64,000 nucleotides of DNA from Janthinobacterium sp. ROICE36 (lineage in GTDB: Bacteria; Pseudomonadota; Gammaproteobacteria; Burkholderiales; Burkholderiaceae_D). A program made the translations under genes and the position numbers. The notes beneath the pieces were generated by a model. The model was not told the origin of the DNA, did no database searches, and saw nothing but the letters and a program-made list of their open reading frames with translations. Below, piece after piece: positions 8,747 to 18,741 of this stretch (the stretch's first letter is position 1; each line of letters begins with the position of its first letter). The DNA lies in NCBI RefSeq assembly GCF_002869965.1, contig NZ_PEBS01000021.1, forward strand, positions 1-64,000, given 5' to 3'.

Positions 8747-8988
8747 GGGGCAGCTTTCCTGGAAGAGCGGGGCGAAGGTGCCCACGGTATGCGCACATTA
8801 CCTTATTATCAAGAAACAGGCGATTTTTGTCGTGCCAGGGCAAGTGCCGGGCCTTGTTCGGCTGCAAGACAAGCATGGGGCCGCAGCGGGCTTTTCTATT
8901 GATGCCGAGCAAGATGATGACATTCAGATTGTCGTGCGCGAGATAGTGCTGTATTTTAGCAATTCCTTAATTGCCAGTTCCCCATGCC

Positions 8989-10875
8989 ATGAGTCAAAGC
9001 AGCCAGTTTTCCTTATTGTCGCAGCGCCGTTTCGGGCCCTTCTTCTGGACCCAGTTCTTTGGCGCCTTCAACGACAATCTGTTCAAGACGGCCCTGATGG
9101 TGATTCTCGCCTATGACGCGCTAAGCTGGACCACGCTGGACCCGTCCACCATCACCAATCTGATCCCCGGCCTGTTCATTTTGCCCTACGTGGTGTTTTC
9201 GGCGACGGCGGGCCAGCTGGCCGACAAATTCGAAAAAGCGGGCCTGGCGCGCTTCGTCAAATGGATGGAACTGGCCATCATGGCCGTGGCCGCCACCGGC
9301 TGGATGACGCATACTTTGTGGCTGCTGGTAGCAGCCGTGGTGGGCATGGGCGTGCATTCGACCCTGTTCGGTCCCGTCAAGTATGCGTATTTGCCGCAGC
9401 AACTGAAGCCTGAAGAATTGGTCGGCGGTAATGGCCTGATCGAGATGGGCACCTTTGTCGGCATTTTATTGGGCGAAATCCTGGGCGCCGTCCTGATCGT
9501 GCACAAGCCGCTGGGCGTGGAACTGGTGGCCGGCGCGACGATTGTCGTGGCCATTTTCGGGCTGCTCGCCAGCTACCGCGTGCCGCGCACGCCGGCGCCC
9601 GAGCCGGAGCTGAAGGTGAGCCTGAACTTTGTCGCCGAATCGTTCCGCAACCTGAATTTCTCGCGCAAGAACCGTCCCGTCTTCCTGGCCATGCTGGGCA
9701 ATTCCTGGTTCTGGTTTTACGGCGCCCTGATCCTGGCACAGTTCCCCGTGTATTCGAAGGATTTTCTGCATGGCGACCACAGCGTATTCGTGCTGTTGCT
9801 GACCGTGTTCTCCGTCGGCATCGGCACCGGTTCGCTGCTGTGCGAGCGCCTGTCCGGCCACAAGATCGAGATCGGCCTGGTGCCGTTCGGCTCCATCGGC
9901 TTGTCGCTGTTCGGCATCGACCTGTATTTCGCCAGCAATGCCTATGCGAATACGCAAATGGTCGACGCGCTGGCTTTCGTCAGCCAGGCGGGCGTGCCGC
10001 GCATCTTGCTCGACATCGTCATGATCGGCGTGTTCGGCGGCTTCTTCATTGTGCCCCTGTTTGCCCTGATCCAGACGCGCTGCGACCCGAAACACATTTC
10101 GCGCACGATCGCCGGCATGAATATTTTGAATGCCCTGTTCATGGTGGCGGCAGCCGGCGTAGCCATCGTGCTGCTGGGCCAAGGCTTTAGCATACCCCAG
10201 CTGTTCCTTGTCACGGCCATTTTGAATGCGCTGGTAGCGGCCTATATCTTCTCGCTGGTGCCGGAATTTCTCATGCGCTTCCTGGCCTGGATACTCATCC
10301 AGACCGTGCACCGCGTGAAAGTCGTCGATGGCGAACGCATCCCCACGGAAGGCGCGGCGGTGCTGGTGTGCAACCACGTCAGCTATGTGGACGCCATCGT
10401 CATCATGGCGGCCAGCCCTCGTCCCATCCGTTTCGTCATGGATCACCGCATCTTCAAGATGCCGCTGATGGGCTGGATTTTCCGCACGGCCAAGGCGATT
10501 CCCATCGCGCCGGCCAAGGAAGATCCTTTCCTGATGGAAAAGGCCTTCATCGATATCGCGCAAGCGCTGCACCAGGGCGAACTCGTGTGCATCTTCCCTG
10601 AAGGCAAGCTGACGCGCACGGGCCAGCTCGGCGAATTCAAGGGCGGCATCGCCAAAATCGTCGAGCGCAGCAAGGTGCCCGTGATTCCGCTGGCCCTGCG
10701 CGGCTTGTGGGGCCATCTGTTGAGCCACCGCAATGGCCATTTGTTCGAGCGCGCCTTCAAGGCGGGCTTGCGCTCGCGTTTGTCGCTGGCCGTGGGCATG
10801 CCCGTGGCGCCCGAGGCCGCCACGCCGGAATTGCTGCAGCAAAAGGTGCAGGAATTGCGCGGCAAGTGGAAATGA
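8989..10875 (+). CDS. MFS transporter-acyltransferase fusion (LplT-PlsC type)
   Basis: 628 residues. Residues 1 to about 415 are a major-facilitator transporter of the LplT (lysophospholipid flippase) type, starting RRFGPFFWTQFFGAFNDNLFK. Residues about 430-628 are a PlsC-type 1-acyl-glycerol-phosphate acyltransferase with the H-x4-D motif (CNHVSYVDA) and FPEGKLTRTG. In E. coli LplT works with Aas, which carries a PlsC domain plus an acyl-ACP synthetase; here transporter and acyltransferase are fused and no AMP-binding domain follows. The protein should import lysophospholipid and re-acylate it at the inner membrane. The ATG at 8989 is used rather than the upstream TTG. The gene converges with the kinase gene with only 3 bp between the stops. 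Confidence 0.9.
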   Translation: MSQSSQFSLLSQRRFGPFFWTQFFGAFNDNLFKTALMVILAYDALSWTTLDPSTITNLIPGLFILPYVVFSATAGQLADKFEKAGLARFVKWMELAIMAVAATGWMTHTLWLLVAAVVGMGVHSTLFGPVKYAYLPQQLKPEELVGGNGLIEMGTFVGILLGEILGAVLIVHKPLGVELVAGATIVVAIFGLLASYRVPRTPAPEPELKVSLNFVAESFRNLNFSRKNRPVFLAMLGNSWFWFYGALILAQFPVYSKDFLHGDHSVFVLLLTVFSVGIGTGSLLCERLSGHKIEIGLVPFGSIGLSLFGIDLYFASNAYANTQMVDALAFVSQAGVPRILLDIVMIGVFGGFFIVPLFALIQTRCDPKHISRTIAGMNILNALFMVAAAGVAIVLLGQGFSIPQLFLVTAILNALVAAYIFSLVPEFLMRFLAWILIQTVHRVKVVDGERIPTEGAAVLVCNHVSYVDAIVIMAASPRPIRFVMDHRIFKMPLMGWIFRTAKAIPIAPAKEDPFLMEKAFIDIAQALHQGELVCIFPEGKLTRTGQLGEFKGGIAKIVERSKVPVIPLALRGLWGHLLSHRNGHLFERAFKAGLRSRLSLAVGMPVAPEAATPELLQQKVQELRGKWK

Positions 10876-10878
10876 ACG

Positions 10879-12420
10879 TCATTGCGCTCGCGTAGCGGCT
10901 CCCGTCCGCTGCGCCAGGTGTGCGCGGAGCAGGGCGCCGATGGCGTCGAAATCCACCGGTTTCGTCAGGTGATGCGCAAAACCGGCTTGCTCCGTGCGTG
11001 AGCGCGCCTCGCCCTGACCCCAGCCCGTCAGGGCGATCATCAGCACCTCGCGTCCCTGCGCACGCTGGCGTATCTGGCGTGCCGCTTCATAACCATCCAT
11101 GTCCGGCATGCCCAGGTCCATCACGACCAGTTGTGGCCATGCCATATCAACGGCCGCCAGCGCCTGTTTGCCGCCATATGCGACGCTGGCGGCATAGCCG
11201 TCCAGCTGGAACAGCCTTTGCAAGGAATCGGCCGCGTCGCGATTGTCGTCCACCACCAGCACTTGCACCGGCTGGTGCGCGCTGGCGGGCGACTCGCTCC
11301 CGGCGGCGCCCGGCGTGGAGGCCGGCATGTCGCTGGCGCTGGCCGGCAGCGTGACGATGAAGCGGCTACCACGGCCGGGGCCGTCGCTGTAGGCGTCGAT
11401 GCTGCCACCGTGCATTTCGGCAAATTGGCGCGCCAGGCTGAGGCCGATACCCAGGCCGCTGGTCATCTGGCCCGTCACCGTGCGTCCCTGTTCGAACATG
11501 GAAAAGATGCGCGCGATGGCTTCCGGCTCGATGCCGATGCCATTGTCTTCGACCGCCACCTGCAACTGGCCCTGCGCCTGGCGTGCCGTAATGTCGATGT
11601 GGCCGCCGTCTGGCGTGAACTTCACGGCATTCGAGACGATATTGGCAAAGATTTGCACCACCCTGGCGTAGTCGGCGTGCAAGGTTACGGCATGCGATGG
11701 CAGATCGAGGGCGATGCTGATGTGCCGCTTGCTGGCCGCAGGCTGGCACAACTCTGTCACATGGTCGAGCACTTGTTGTAATTCAAACTCCGCGCGCATC
11801 AGCAACACCTTGCCGTTGCTGATGCGCGCCACGTCGAGCAAGTCATCCACCAGCCGCGTCAGGTGCGTCACCTGGCGCTCGATCACGTCGCTCACCTTGC
11901 CGACCTGCTCGGATGTCGGGAACAGGTGTTTGAGCAGGGCCACGGACGACTTGATGGGCGCCAGCGGATTGCGTAGCTCATGCCCGAGGCTGGCAATGAA
12001 CTCGTCCTTGCGCCGCTGCGTCTCGCGCATCTGGTACTGGCGCTGGCGCGCGTGCAGCATGGCGTGCGCCGACGTGATCAGGGTCAATATGTGCACGGGG
12101 CGTTCCAGCAGGGTCAGATTGCCCAGGGTGGCAATGGCTTGCCGCAAGGGCAGGGAATCGCACCCCGCGTGCGTCAGCAGAATGAGGGGCAAGTCGGACC
12201 AGTCTGGCTGCTGACAGGCGTAGGCTTCGAGCGCGGAGTAGACGCCTGCATGCAAGGCCTCGTCCACCGTCAGCACGCCGCCGGCGCCCAGCGCCAACTG
12301 CTCGGCCAGCTCGTCGGCGGAGCGGCAGGCATGGCTGGCGATGGCATCTCTGGCGAGCACCTTGGCGGCCAGGGCGGCGTCCTGGCCGCCAGGCGCGTAG
12401 ATCAGGATGCGCTGCTCCAT
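10879..12420 (-). CDS. Hybrid sensor histidine kinase/response regulator
   Basis: 513 residues, soluble. Residues 1-125 resemble a degenerate receiver-like sensor region with no phosphoacceptor pattern. The HisKA box has GHELRNPLAPI with H147. HATPase_c shows the N-box (N264), DNGIGI (292-297) and SGLGIGLSLA (321-330). The C-terminal receiver (about 386-500) has the acidic pair VVDDN, phosphoacceptor D435 in VVMDLGMPDMDG, T465 and K487. Its start lies 8 bp after the stop of the KaiC-like gene, so the two are almost certainly co-transcribed. KaiC-like proteins next to hybrid kinases are a recurring arrangement in proteobacteria. The input signal is unknown. Confidence 0.9.
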   Translation of the reverse strand: MEQRILIYAPGGQDAALAAKVLARDAIASHACRSADELAEQLALGAGGVLTVDEALHAGVYSALEAYACQQPDWSDLPLILLTHAGCDSLPLRQAIATLGNLTLLERPVHILTLITSAHAMLHARQRQYQMRETQRRKDEFIASLGHELRNPLAPIKSSVALLKHLFPTSEQVGKVSDVIERQVTHLTRLVDDLLDVARISNGKVLLMRAEFELQQVLDHVTELCQPAASKRHISIALDLPSHAVTLHADYARVVQIFANIVSNAVKFTPDGGHIDITARQAQGQLQVAVEDNGIGIEPEAIARIFSMFEQGRTVTGQMTSGLGIGLSLARQFAEMHGGSIDAYSDGPGRGSRFIVTLPASASDMPASTPGAAGSESPASAHQPVQVLVVDDNRDAADSLQRLFQLDGYAASVAYGGKQALAAVDMAWPQLVVMDLGMPDMDGYEAARQIRQRAQGREVLMIALTGWGQGEARSRTEQAGFAHHLTKPVDFDAIGALLRAHLAQRTGAATRAQ

Positions 12421-12428
12421 GGCAATTT

Positions 12429-13931
12429 CTAGGGCAAGCCCGACAGGATGCCGTGAAAACCGGCCAGGGCCGGGCCGATGCGGATGCCCTGCGGGCTGAT
12501 TTCGAAGCGGCGGCTGCTGCGTTCGTGCGCGCTGCCGCGTTTCTTGACGATGGAAATAGCTTGCCTCACCTCGCCTTCCGTTTCGTCATAGCGCAACATG
12601 ATGACGCTGTCGGCCAGGTAGCTGGCGTCGGCCGAAGTGCTCATGCAGGTGCCCAGCATGTGTTGCTGCACGCCGACCAGCAGGGTGACCACGCCGCGCT
12701 GGCCCAGGTAATTGAGCAGTTCATGCAGGTGGGTGCTCTGGAAGCGTTCATCGGGCACCGCATGCATGTAGCCGTTCAGGCTATCGATGACAATCACGCG
12801 GGCGCCCCGTTCCGCCGCGTCGACCACGGCCTGGGCGAATTCGCCCGGTGTCAGCTCGGCCGGATCGATCTGCTGCGCGCTCAACAGGCCTGTGTCGAGC
12901 GCGGCCTGCAGGCGCATGCCCACGTTGTCGGCCCGGTTCAGCAGCTTGCTGCGTGCTTCCTCGAACAGGAACATGGCGCACGCTTCGCCGCGCTTTGTTG
13001 CCGCGTGCACGAATTGCGCCGCCAGGGTGGACTTGCCGCTGCCGGCGGGGCCGGAAATGAGGGTGCTCGAGCCTTCTTCCAGGCCGCCGCCCGTCATGGC
13101 GTCGAGTTCGGGCACACCGCTCGACAGGCGCCGATGGTCGCCATCGCGCCGCGTGTCGGCTGCCACCAGGCGCGGATAGACGACCAGGCCGTCACGGGCG
13201 ATCTTGCAGTCGTGCGTGCCGCTGCGAAACGGCACGCCCCGGTATTTCACCACCCGCACGCGGCGCCGGTCATTGCCATACGCCTGGTTTTGCAGTTCCA
13301 GCGAGATCACGCAATGGGCCACGCTACGCACTTGCAAGCCGTCGTCGAGCGTGGAACGGTCATCGATCAAGAGGGTGGTGCAGTGCCGGCTGGCCAGGAA
13401 TTGCTTCAACGCCACTACCTGGCGCCGGTAGCGCAGGGGATTTTCCGCCAGCAACTGCAGTTCGGACAGCGAATCGAGCACCAGGCGGGCCGGATGGTGC
13501 TTGTCGATGGCGGCCAGGATGCGTTGGTTGGTCGAGGCCAGCTCGATTTCGGACGGATGGAAGATGGTGTACTGGCGCTCCGGGTCGAGCATGTCCTCGC
13601 TGGGCGCCACTTCTTCGATGGCGATGCCGGCCAGGTCCCAGCCATGCGACAGCGCGGCGCCGCGCAGCTCGATCTCGGATTCGGCCAGGGCGATATACAG
13701 CACGGACGCGCCGCTGCGCGCGCCTTCAGCCAGAAATTGCAGCGCCAGGGTGGTCTTGCCTGTGCCTGGCATGCCTTCGACCAGGTACAGGCGCTCGGCC
13801 AGCAAGCCGCCCGTCAGTACGGTGTCGAGGCCGGGGACGCCTGTCGACAGCAGTGGCGGCGCGTCCAGGCCGTTTGCGTCCTCGTGTTGCGCCATTCGTT
13901 GCGCCATTCCTTGCGCCTGTGCTGTCGTCAT
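12429..13931 (-). CDS. KaiC-like double RecA-domain ATPase
   Basis: 500 residues with two tandem KaiC/RecA domains. Domain 1 has Walker A GMPGTGKTT (53-61) and Walker B VLDS (151-154). Domain 2 has Walker A GPAGSGKST (294-302), a paired Glu (E324-E325, as the KaiC catalytic EE) and Walker B VIDS (381-384). The region corresponding to cyanobacterial KaiC S431/T432 reads STSADASYLADS: a Ser is retained at the first site and a Tyr seems to occupy the second, judged by eye. No kaiA or kaiB is present in the window. I chose the ATG at 13931 over the GTG at 13952 because a G-rich SD-like stretch precedes it. The gene is followed within 8 bp by the hybrid kinase. Confidence 0.88.
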   Translation of the reverse strand: MTTAQAQGMAQRMAQHEDANGLDAPPLLSTGVPGLDTVLTGGLLAERLYLVEGMPGTGKTTLALQFLAEGARSGASVLYIALAESEIELRGAALSHGWDLAGIAIEEVAPSEDMLDPERQYTIFHPSEIELASTNQRILAAIDKHHPARLVLDSLSELQLLAENPLRYRRQVVALKQFLASRHCTTLLIDDRSTLDDGLQVRSVAHCVISLELQNQAYGNDRRRVRVVKYRGVPFRSGTHDCKIARDGLVVYPRLVAADTRRDGDHRRLSSGVPELDAMTGGGLEEGSSTLISGPAGSGKSTLAAQFVHAATKRGEACAMFLFEEARSKLLNRADNVGMRLQAALDTGLLSAQQIDPAELTPGEFAQAVVDAAERGARVIVIDSLNGYMHAVPDERFQSTHLHELLNYLGQRGVVTLLVGVQQHMLGTCMSTSADASYLADSVIMLRYDETEGEVRQAISIVKKRGSAHERSSRRFEISPQGIRIGPALAGFHGILSGLP

Positions 13932-14351
13932 CGCGCCCCCGCTTTGCCACACTGTGATGTGTATATTAGCGCGTCTGCCGATGCATGTCTTTTCGATACC
14001 ATTGGTAAATAATTATTTGACCACGCCTGCCGTCAGGGCCAGTGTTGCGTCCTTGTCGGTCAGTTCAGCAAAGAAATCTTGACCCTGCTAAAGTATTCAC
14101 GCAATCCACCTTTTCCGCTGTGTCGTTTTTGCCACCGCCCGCCAGGTTCCTGGTCAACTTTGCTGGTGTGCCACCGCAGTTGCTGTCCTCATTTTATTGC
14201 CTCATTGATAATTAAATTCGCTTGATAGTTGCTATGTTTCAATTGTAACGATGCTTGACGATTTTAGAATGATCGTTCATTCTTTGATCTGCGTTAATAA
14301 ATTTAGTCATTTCTAACGACACTAGCCAGCTTCTTTTTCAGAAAGTCCAAG
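13932..14351. other. 420-bp divergent intergenic region
   Basis: Separates the KaiC-like gene (minus) from the efflux operon (plus). It becomes AT-rich after about 14190. The only clear element I see is the palindrome-bearing promoter at 14255-14283. No small ORF with a ribosome binding site is convincing. Confidence 0.6.
14255..14283 (+). promoter_or_regulatory. Efflux promoter with TetR-type operator
   Basis: TTGACG (14255-14260) could be a -35 with a weak -10 CATTCT (14278-14283) 17 bp away. The spacer and -10 are covered by AGAATGA-TCGT-TCATTCT (14266-14283), a perfect 7-bp dyad of the kind bound by AcrR/TtgR-class repressors. The cognate TetR gene is the last gene of the same cluster (20250-20864). 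Confidence 0.6.
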
Positions 14352-15560
14352 ATGCAACCAACCTTTTCCTTGACGTCGCCGCGTACGAGCGGCGCTATTG
14401 CCGTTCTGTGCGCCACTGTAATCATGGCCGGCTGCAGTAAAAAACAGGAAGCACCTCACGCGCAGCAAGCGCCACAGGTGGTCGTGTTTACTGTTAATCC
14501 GGCCGCGTTGCCGATGAGCGCCGAATTGCCCGGCCGCACGAATGCCTATCAGGTCGCCGATGTGCGCCCGCAAGTCGGTGGCTTGATCCAGAAGCGCCTG
14601 TTTGTCGAAGGTAGCGAGGTGAAAGCGGGCACGGCCCTGTACCAGATCGATTCGGCCACCTACCAGGCGGCCTATAATTCAGCCAAGGCTGCGTTGTCGA
14701 AAGCCAAGGCCAACCTGCTGACGGCCGGCCCGAAAGCCTCCCGCTACAAGGAACTGGTTGCCATCGAAGGCGTGAGCCGCCAGGAATACGATGATGCTAT
14801 CGCTGCGTTCGAGCAAGCCAAGGCAGACGTTGAGTCCGCTACTGCGACACTGGAATCGGCCAACATTAACTTGAAATACAGTACCGTGACGGCACCGATC
14901 AGCGGCCGCACCAGCCGCTCTTCCGTGACGGCCGGCGCGCTGGTCACGGCGGGCCAGGCCGAAGCGCTGACGACCGTGCAGCAACTCGATCCGATGTATG
15001 TCGACGTGACCCAGTCGAGCACCGACCTGCTGCGCCTGAAACGCCAGATGGCTGACGGCTCGCTGAAGAAAGTGGGCGAAGGCCAGGCCAAGGTCGACCT
15101 GATCCTGCCGGACGGCAGCAAGTACAGCGAACCGGGCAAGCTGCAGTTTGCCGGCGTGACGGTCGATCCGACCACCGGCAACGTGATCTTGCGCGCGCTG
15201 TTCCCGAACCCGAAAGGCGAATTGCTGCCAGGCATGTACGTGCGTGCGCAGCTGGAAACGGGCGTGGATGAAAAAGCCATCACCGTGCCGCAAGTGGGCG
15301 TGACGCGCAACCAGAAAGGCCAGGCGACCGCCTTGATCCTGAACAAGGAAAACAAGGTCGAGCAACGCGTGCTGACCACCAGCGGGGCCGTCGGCACTGA
15401 CTGGCTGGTGACGTCCGGCCTGGCCGCAGGCGACCGCGTGATCGTGGAAGGCTTGCAAAAAATCAAGCCAGGCGCGCCAGCCGTTGCCGTGCCGGCCAAG
15501 GCTGCTGCTGCGCCTGCCGCTGCCGCTTCTGCCGCCGCGTCGGCTGCCAGCGCCCACTAA
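14352..15560 (+). CDS. RND efflux periplasmic adaptor, lipoprotein (AcrA/MexA type)
   Basis: 402 residues. The signal peptide ends in IMAGC, so the protein is lipid-anchored to the inner membrane. It then shows the membrane-fusion pattern: first lipoyl half (about 70-100, VADVRPQVGGLIQKRLFVEGSEVKAG), alpha-hairpin (about 105-175), second lipoyl half (TVTAPISGRTSRS), beta-barrel and membrane-proximal domains, and an Ala-rich tail. It bridges the RND pump to the outer-membrane channel. Fifteen bp downstream the permease gene starts, behind a good AGGAG, so the three genes form one operon. The best relatives are the AcrA/MexA/BpeA adaptors; which drugs are handled cannot be read from sequence. 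Confidence 0.93.
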   Translation: MQPTFSLTSPRTSGAIAVLCATVIMAGCSKKQEAPHAQQAPQVVVFTVNPAALPMSAELPGRTNAYQVADVRPQVGGLIQKRLFVEGSEVKAGTALYQIDSATYQAAYNSAKAALSKAKANLLTAGPKASRYKELVAIEGVSRQEYDDAIAAFEQAKADVESATATLESANINLKYSTVTAPISGRTSRSSVTAGALVTAGQAEALTTVQQLDPMYVDVTQSSTDLLRLKRQMADGSLKKVGEGQAKVDLILPDGSKYSEPGKLQFAGVTVDPTTGNVILRALFPNPKGELLPGMYVRAQLETGVDEKAITVPQVGVTRNQKGQATALILNKENKVEQRVLTTSGAVGTDWLVTSGLAAGDRVIVEGLQKIKPGAPAVAVPAKAAAAPAAAASAAASAASAH

Positions 15561-15575
15561 TTCAGGAGAATATTA

Positions 15576-18500
15576 ATGGCCCGTTTTTTCATTGATCGCC
15601 CGATTTTTGCATGGGTGATCGCGATCGTCATCATGCTTGCCGGCGTGATTTCGATCCTCAGCCTGCCGATCGCGCAGTACCCGAGCATCGCTCCGCCGTC
15701 GATTTCGATCAGCGGCTCCTACCCTGGCGCTTCCGCCAAGACCGTGGAAGATGCGGTGACCCAGGTCATCGAACAAAAGATGAAGGGTATCGACGGCTTG
15801 CGCTACATGGCGTCGTCGAGCGATGCGACTGGCGGCATCAGCATCACGCTGACGTTTAGCAGCGGCACCAATCCCGACATCGCCCAGGTGCAAGTACAGA
15901 ACAAGCTGCAGCTGGCCACGCCACTGCTGCCGACGGCTGTCACGCAGCAAGGCCTGGTCGTGTCGAAAGCCACGAAGAACTTCCTGATGGTGTTCGGCTT
16001 CATTTCCGAAAACGGCAAGATGGACCAGACCGACTTGAGCGACTATGTGGCCGCCAACGTCGTCGATCCGCTCAGCCGTGTTGCCGGCGTGGGCGACGTG
16101 ACACTGTTCGGTTCGCAGTACGCCATGCGTATCTGGCTCGACCCTGCCAAGCTGCAAAGCTTCAGCCTGACCCCGGCGGACGTGATCACGGCCGTGCAGG
16201 CGCAGAATGCGGAAGTGTCGGCCGGTGAGCTGGGCGGCACGCCGTCCGTCAAGGGCCAGCAGCTGAACGCCACCGTGTCGGCGCAAAGCCGCTTGCAAAC
16301 GGCGGAGCAGTTCGGCGCCATCTTGCTGAAAACCTCGACCAACGGTGCCATGGTGTACCTGAAGGACGTGGCCAGCATGGAACTGGGCCGCGAGAACTAC
16401 AACACCGTGGCCCGCTACAACGGTCATGCGGCTACCGGCGTGGCGATCAAGCTGGCGACGGGCGCGAATGCACTCGATACGGCCAATGCGGCGAAAGCCA
16501 TGCTGGGCAAGCTGAGCAAGCAATTCCCTGAAGGCATGAGCTACCAGGTAGCGTTCGACACCACCCCGTTCGTGAAACTGTCTATCGAAGAAGTGGTCAA
16601 GACCCTGGTCGAAGCGGTCATCCTGGTATTCCTGGTGATGTATCTGTTCCTGCAGAACTTCCGGGCCACCCTGATCCCGACCATGGCCGTGCCGGTCGTG
16701 CTGCTCGGTACTTTCGGCATCCTGAACGCGTTTGGCTATTCGATCAACACCTTGACCATGTTCGCCATGGTACTGGCGATTGGTTTGCTGGTCGATGATG
16801 CCATCGTGGTGGTGGAAAACGTTGAGCGCGTGATGAGCGAAGAGGGCTTGTCGCCGCTGGAAGCGACGCGCAAGTCCATGACGCAGATCACGGGCGCGCT
16901 GGTCGGTATCGCCATGGTGCTGTCGGCCGTGTTCGTGCCGATGGCCTTCTTTGGCGGTTCGACGGGCGTGATTTACCGCCAGTTTTCGATCACGATCGTC
17001 TCGTCGATGGTGCTCTCCGTCATCGTCGCGCTGGTGTTTACGCCAGCCTTGTGCGCCACCTTGCTCAAGCCGGTCGAGAAGGGCCATCACGCCAGCAACA
17101 AGGGTTTCTTTGGCTGGTTCAACCGCAGCTTCGACAGCAGCAGCAACAGATACCAGGGCCTGGTTGGCAGCATGATCCGCCACCGCGGCCGTTCGATGTT
17201 GCTGTATGTCATCTTGCTGGCCGGCCTGGTAGTCGTCTTCATGCGCCTGCCGACCTCCTTCCTGCCGGAAGAAGATCAGGGCATCCTGTTTACGCAGATT
17301 CAATTGCCGACGGGCGCCACGCAAGAGCGCACCCTGAAAGTGATCGAACAGGTCGAAGACCACTTCATGAACAGCGAGAAAGACAACGTCGCTTCCGTGT
17401 TTGCCGTCGCCGGTTTCAGCTTCGGCGGTAACGGCCAGAACACGGGTATCGCCTTCGTTCGCCTGAAAGACTGGTCGCTGCGCAAGGATGTGGCGCAAAA
17501 AGCGCCGGCCGTGGCCGGTCGCGCCATGGGCAAGTTGTTGCAGATCAAGGATGCGATGGTGTTTACGTTTGCACCGCCTGCCGTGCTGGAACTGGGTAAC
17601 GCCACCGGTTTCGACATGCAGCTGCAGGATATCGGCGGTGTCGGCCATGACGCCCTGATGGCGGCGCGTAACCAGTTGCTGGGCATGGCTTCGCAGAATC
17701 CGGCCATGGTCGGCGTGCGTCCGAACGGCCAGGAAGATACGCCGCAGTACAAGATCGACATCGACCAGCAGAAAGCGACAGCGCTGGGCTTGCAGATCTC
17801 GGAAATCAACCGCGTGCTGAGCGTGGGCTGGGGTAGTTCGTATGTGAACGACTTCCTCGACCGCGGTCGTGTGAAGAAAGTGTTCATGCAAGGCAATGCC
17901 GAATCGCGCATGCTGCCGGAAGACTTGAACAAGTGGTTCGTGCGCAATACGGCTGGCCAGATGGTGCCGTTCTCGGCCTTTGCCACCGGCAAGTGGATTT
18001 ACGCATCGCCACGCCTGGAACGCTACAACGGCTTGCCGTCCGTAGAGATCCTGGGTACGCCGGCACCGGGCCAGAGCACGGGCGCGGCCATGAACGCGAT
18101 GGAAGAGATGGTCGCCAAACTGCCGCCTGGCATCGGCTTCAGCTGGACCGGCGTCTCGCTGGAAGAGCGCGAATCCGGTTCGCAGACGCCGCAGCTGTAC
18201 GCGCTGTCCTTGCTGATCGTGTTCCTGTGCCTGGCAGCGCTGTATGAAAGCTGGTCGATTCCGTTTTCCGTGCTGCTGGTGGTACCGCTGGGCGTGATCG
18301 GCGCCGTGCTCGGTACGTGGATGTTCGGCCTGTCGAATGACGTGTACTTCCAGGTGGGCTTGCTCACGGTGGTGGGCCTGTCGGCGAAGAACGCGATTCT
18401 GATCGTGGAATTTGCCAAGGAAATGCAGGAATCGGGCATGTCGCTGCTGGACGCGACCTTGCATGCGGTGCGTTTGCGTCTGCGTCCGATTCTGATGACC

Positions 18501-18740
18501 TCGATTGCCTTCGGCCTCGGTGTGTTGCCACTGGCCATCTCCAGCGGCGCCGGTTCCGGCAGCCAGAACGCCATCGGTATCGGCGTGCTGGGCGGTATGT
18601 TGACGGCCACGTTCCTCGGTATCTTCTTCGTGCCGGTGTTCTTCGTGCTGGTGCGCGGCTTCTTCTCGAAGCCGGACGCGCCAACCACGCCGGCGACGCC
18701 TGGCTCGCCAGCCGTCACGCTTTCTAAGGATGCGCATTAA
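15576..18740 (+). CDS. RND efflux inner-membrane permease (AcrB/MexB type)
   Basis: 1054 residues, the normal length for a hydrophobe/amphiphile exporter. It begins [17 protein letters not shown] and carries the proton-relay pair D407-D408 in [18 protein letters not shown], with the same numbering as E. coli AcrB; a Lys of TM10 is expected in [16 protein letters not shown] and is visible. Two large periplasmic loops (about 35-335 and 560-870) form the porter and docking domains. As a trimer it exports amphiphilic compounds using the proton gradient. The stop lies one base before the ATG of the outer-membrane factor, indicating tight coupling. Confidence 0.95.
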   Translation: MARFFIDRPIFAWVIAIVIMLAGVISILSLPIAQYPSIAPPSISISGSYPGASAKTVEDAVTQVIEQKMKGIDGLRYMASSSDATGGISITLTFSSGTNPDIAQVQVQNKLQLATPLLPTAVTQQGLVVSKATKNFLMVFGFISENGKMDQTDLSDYVAANVVDPLSRVAGVGDVTLFGSQYAMRIWLDPAKLQSFSLTPADVITAVQAQNAEVSAGELGGTPSVKGQQLNATVSAQSRLQTAEQFGAILLKTSTNGAMVYLKDVASMELGRENYNTVARYNGHAATGVAIKLATGANALDTANAAKAMLGKLSKQFPEGMSYQVAFDTTPFVKLSIEEVVKTLVEAVILVFLVMYLFLQNFRATLIPTMAVPVVLLGTFGILNAFGYSINTLTMFAMVLAIGLLVDDAIVVVENVERVMSEEGLSPLEATRKSMTQITGALVGIAMVLSAVFVPMAFFGGSTGVIYRQFSITIVSSMVLSVIVALVFTPALCATLLKPVEKGHHASNKGFFGWFNRSFDSSSNRYQGLVGSMIRHRGRSMLLYVILLAGLVVVFMRLPTSFLPEEDQGILFTQIQLPTGATQERTLKVIEQVEDHFMNSEKDNVASVFAVAGFSFGGNGQNTGIAFVRLKDWSLRKDVAQKAPAVAGRAMGKLLQIKDAMVFTFAPPAVLELGNATGFDMQLQDIGGVGHDALMAARNQLLGMASQNPAMVGVRPNGQEDTPQYKIDIDQQKATALGLQISEINRVLSVGWGSSYVNDFLDRGRVKKVFMQGNAESRMLPEDLNKWFVRNTAGQMVPFSAFATGKWIYASPRLERYNGLPSVEILGTPAPGQSTGAAMNAMEEMVAKLPPGIGFSWTGVSLEERESGSQTPQLYALSLLIVFLCLAALYESWSIPFSVLLVVPLGVIGAVLGTWMFGLSNDVYFQVGLLTVVGLSAKNAILIVEFAKEMQESGMSLLDATLHAVRLRLRPILMTSIAFGLGVLPLAISSGAGSGSQNAIGIGVLGGMLTATFLGIFFVPVFFVLVRGFFSKPDAPTTPATPGSPAVTLSKDAH

Positions 18741-18741
18741 T

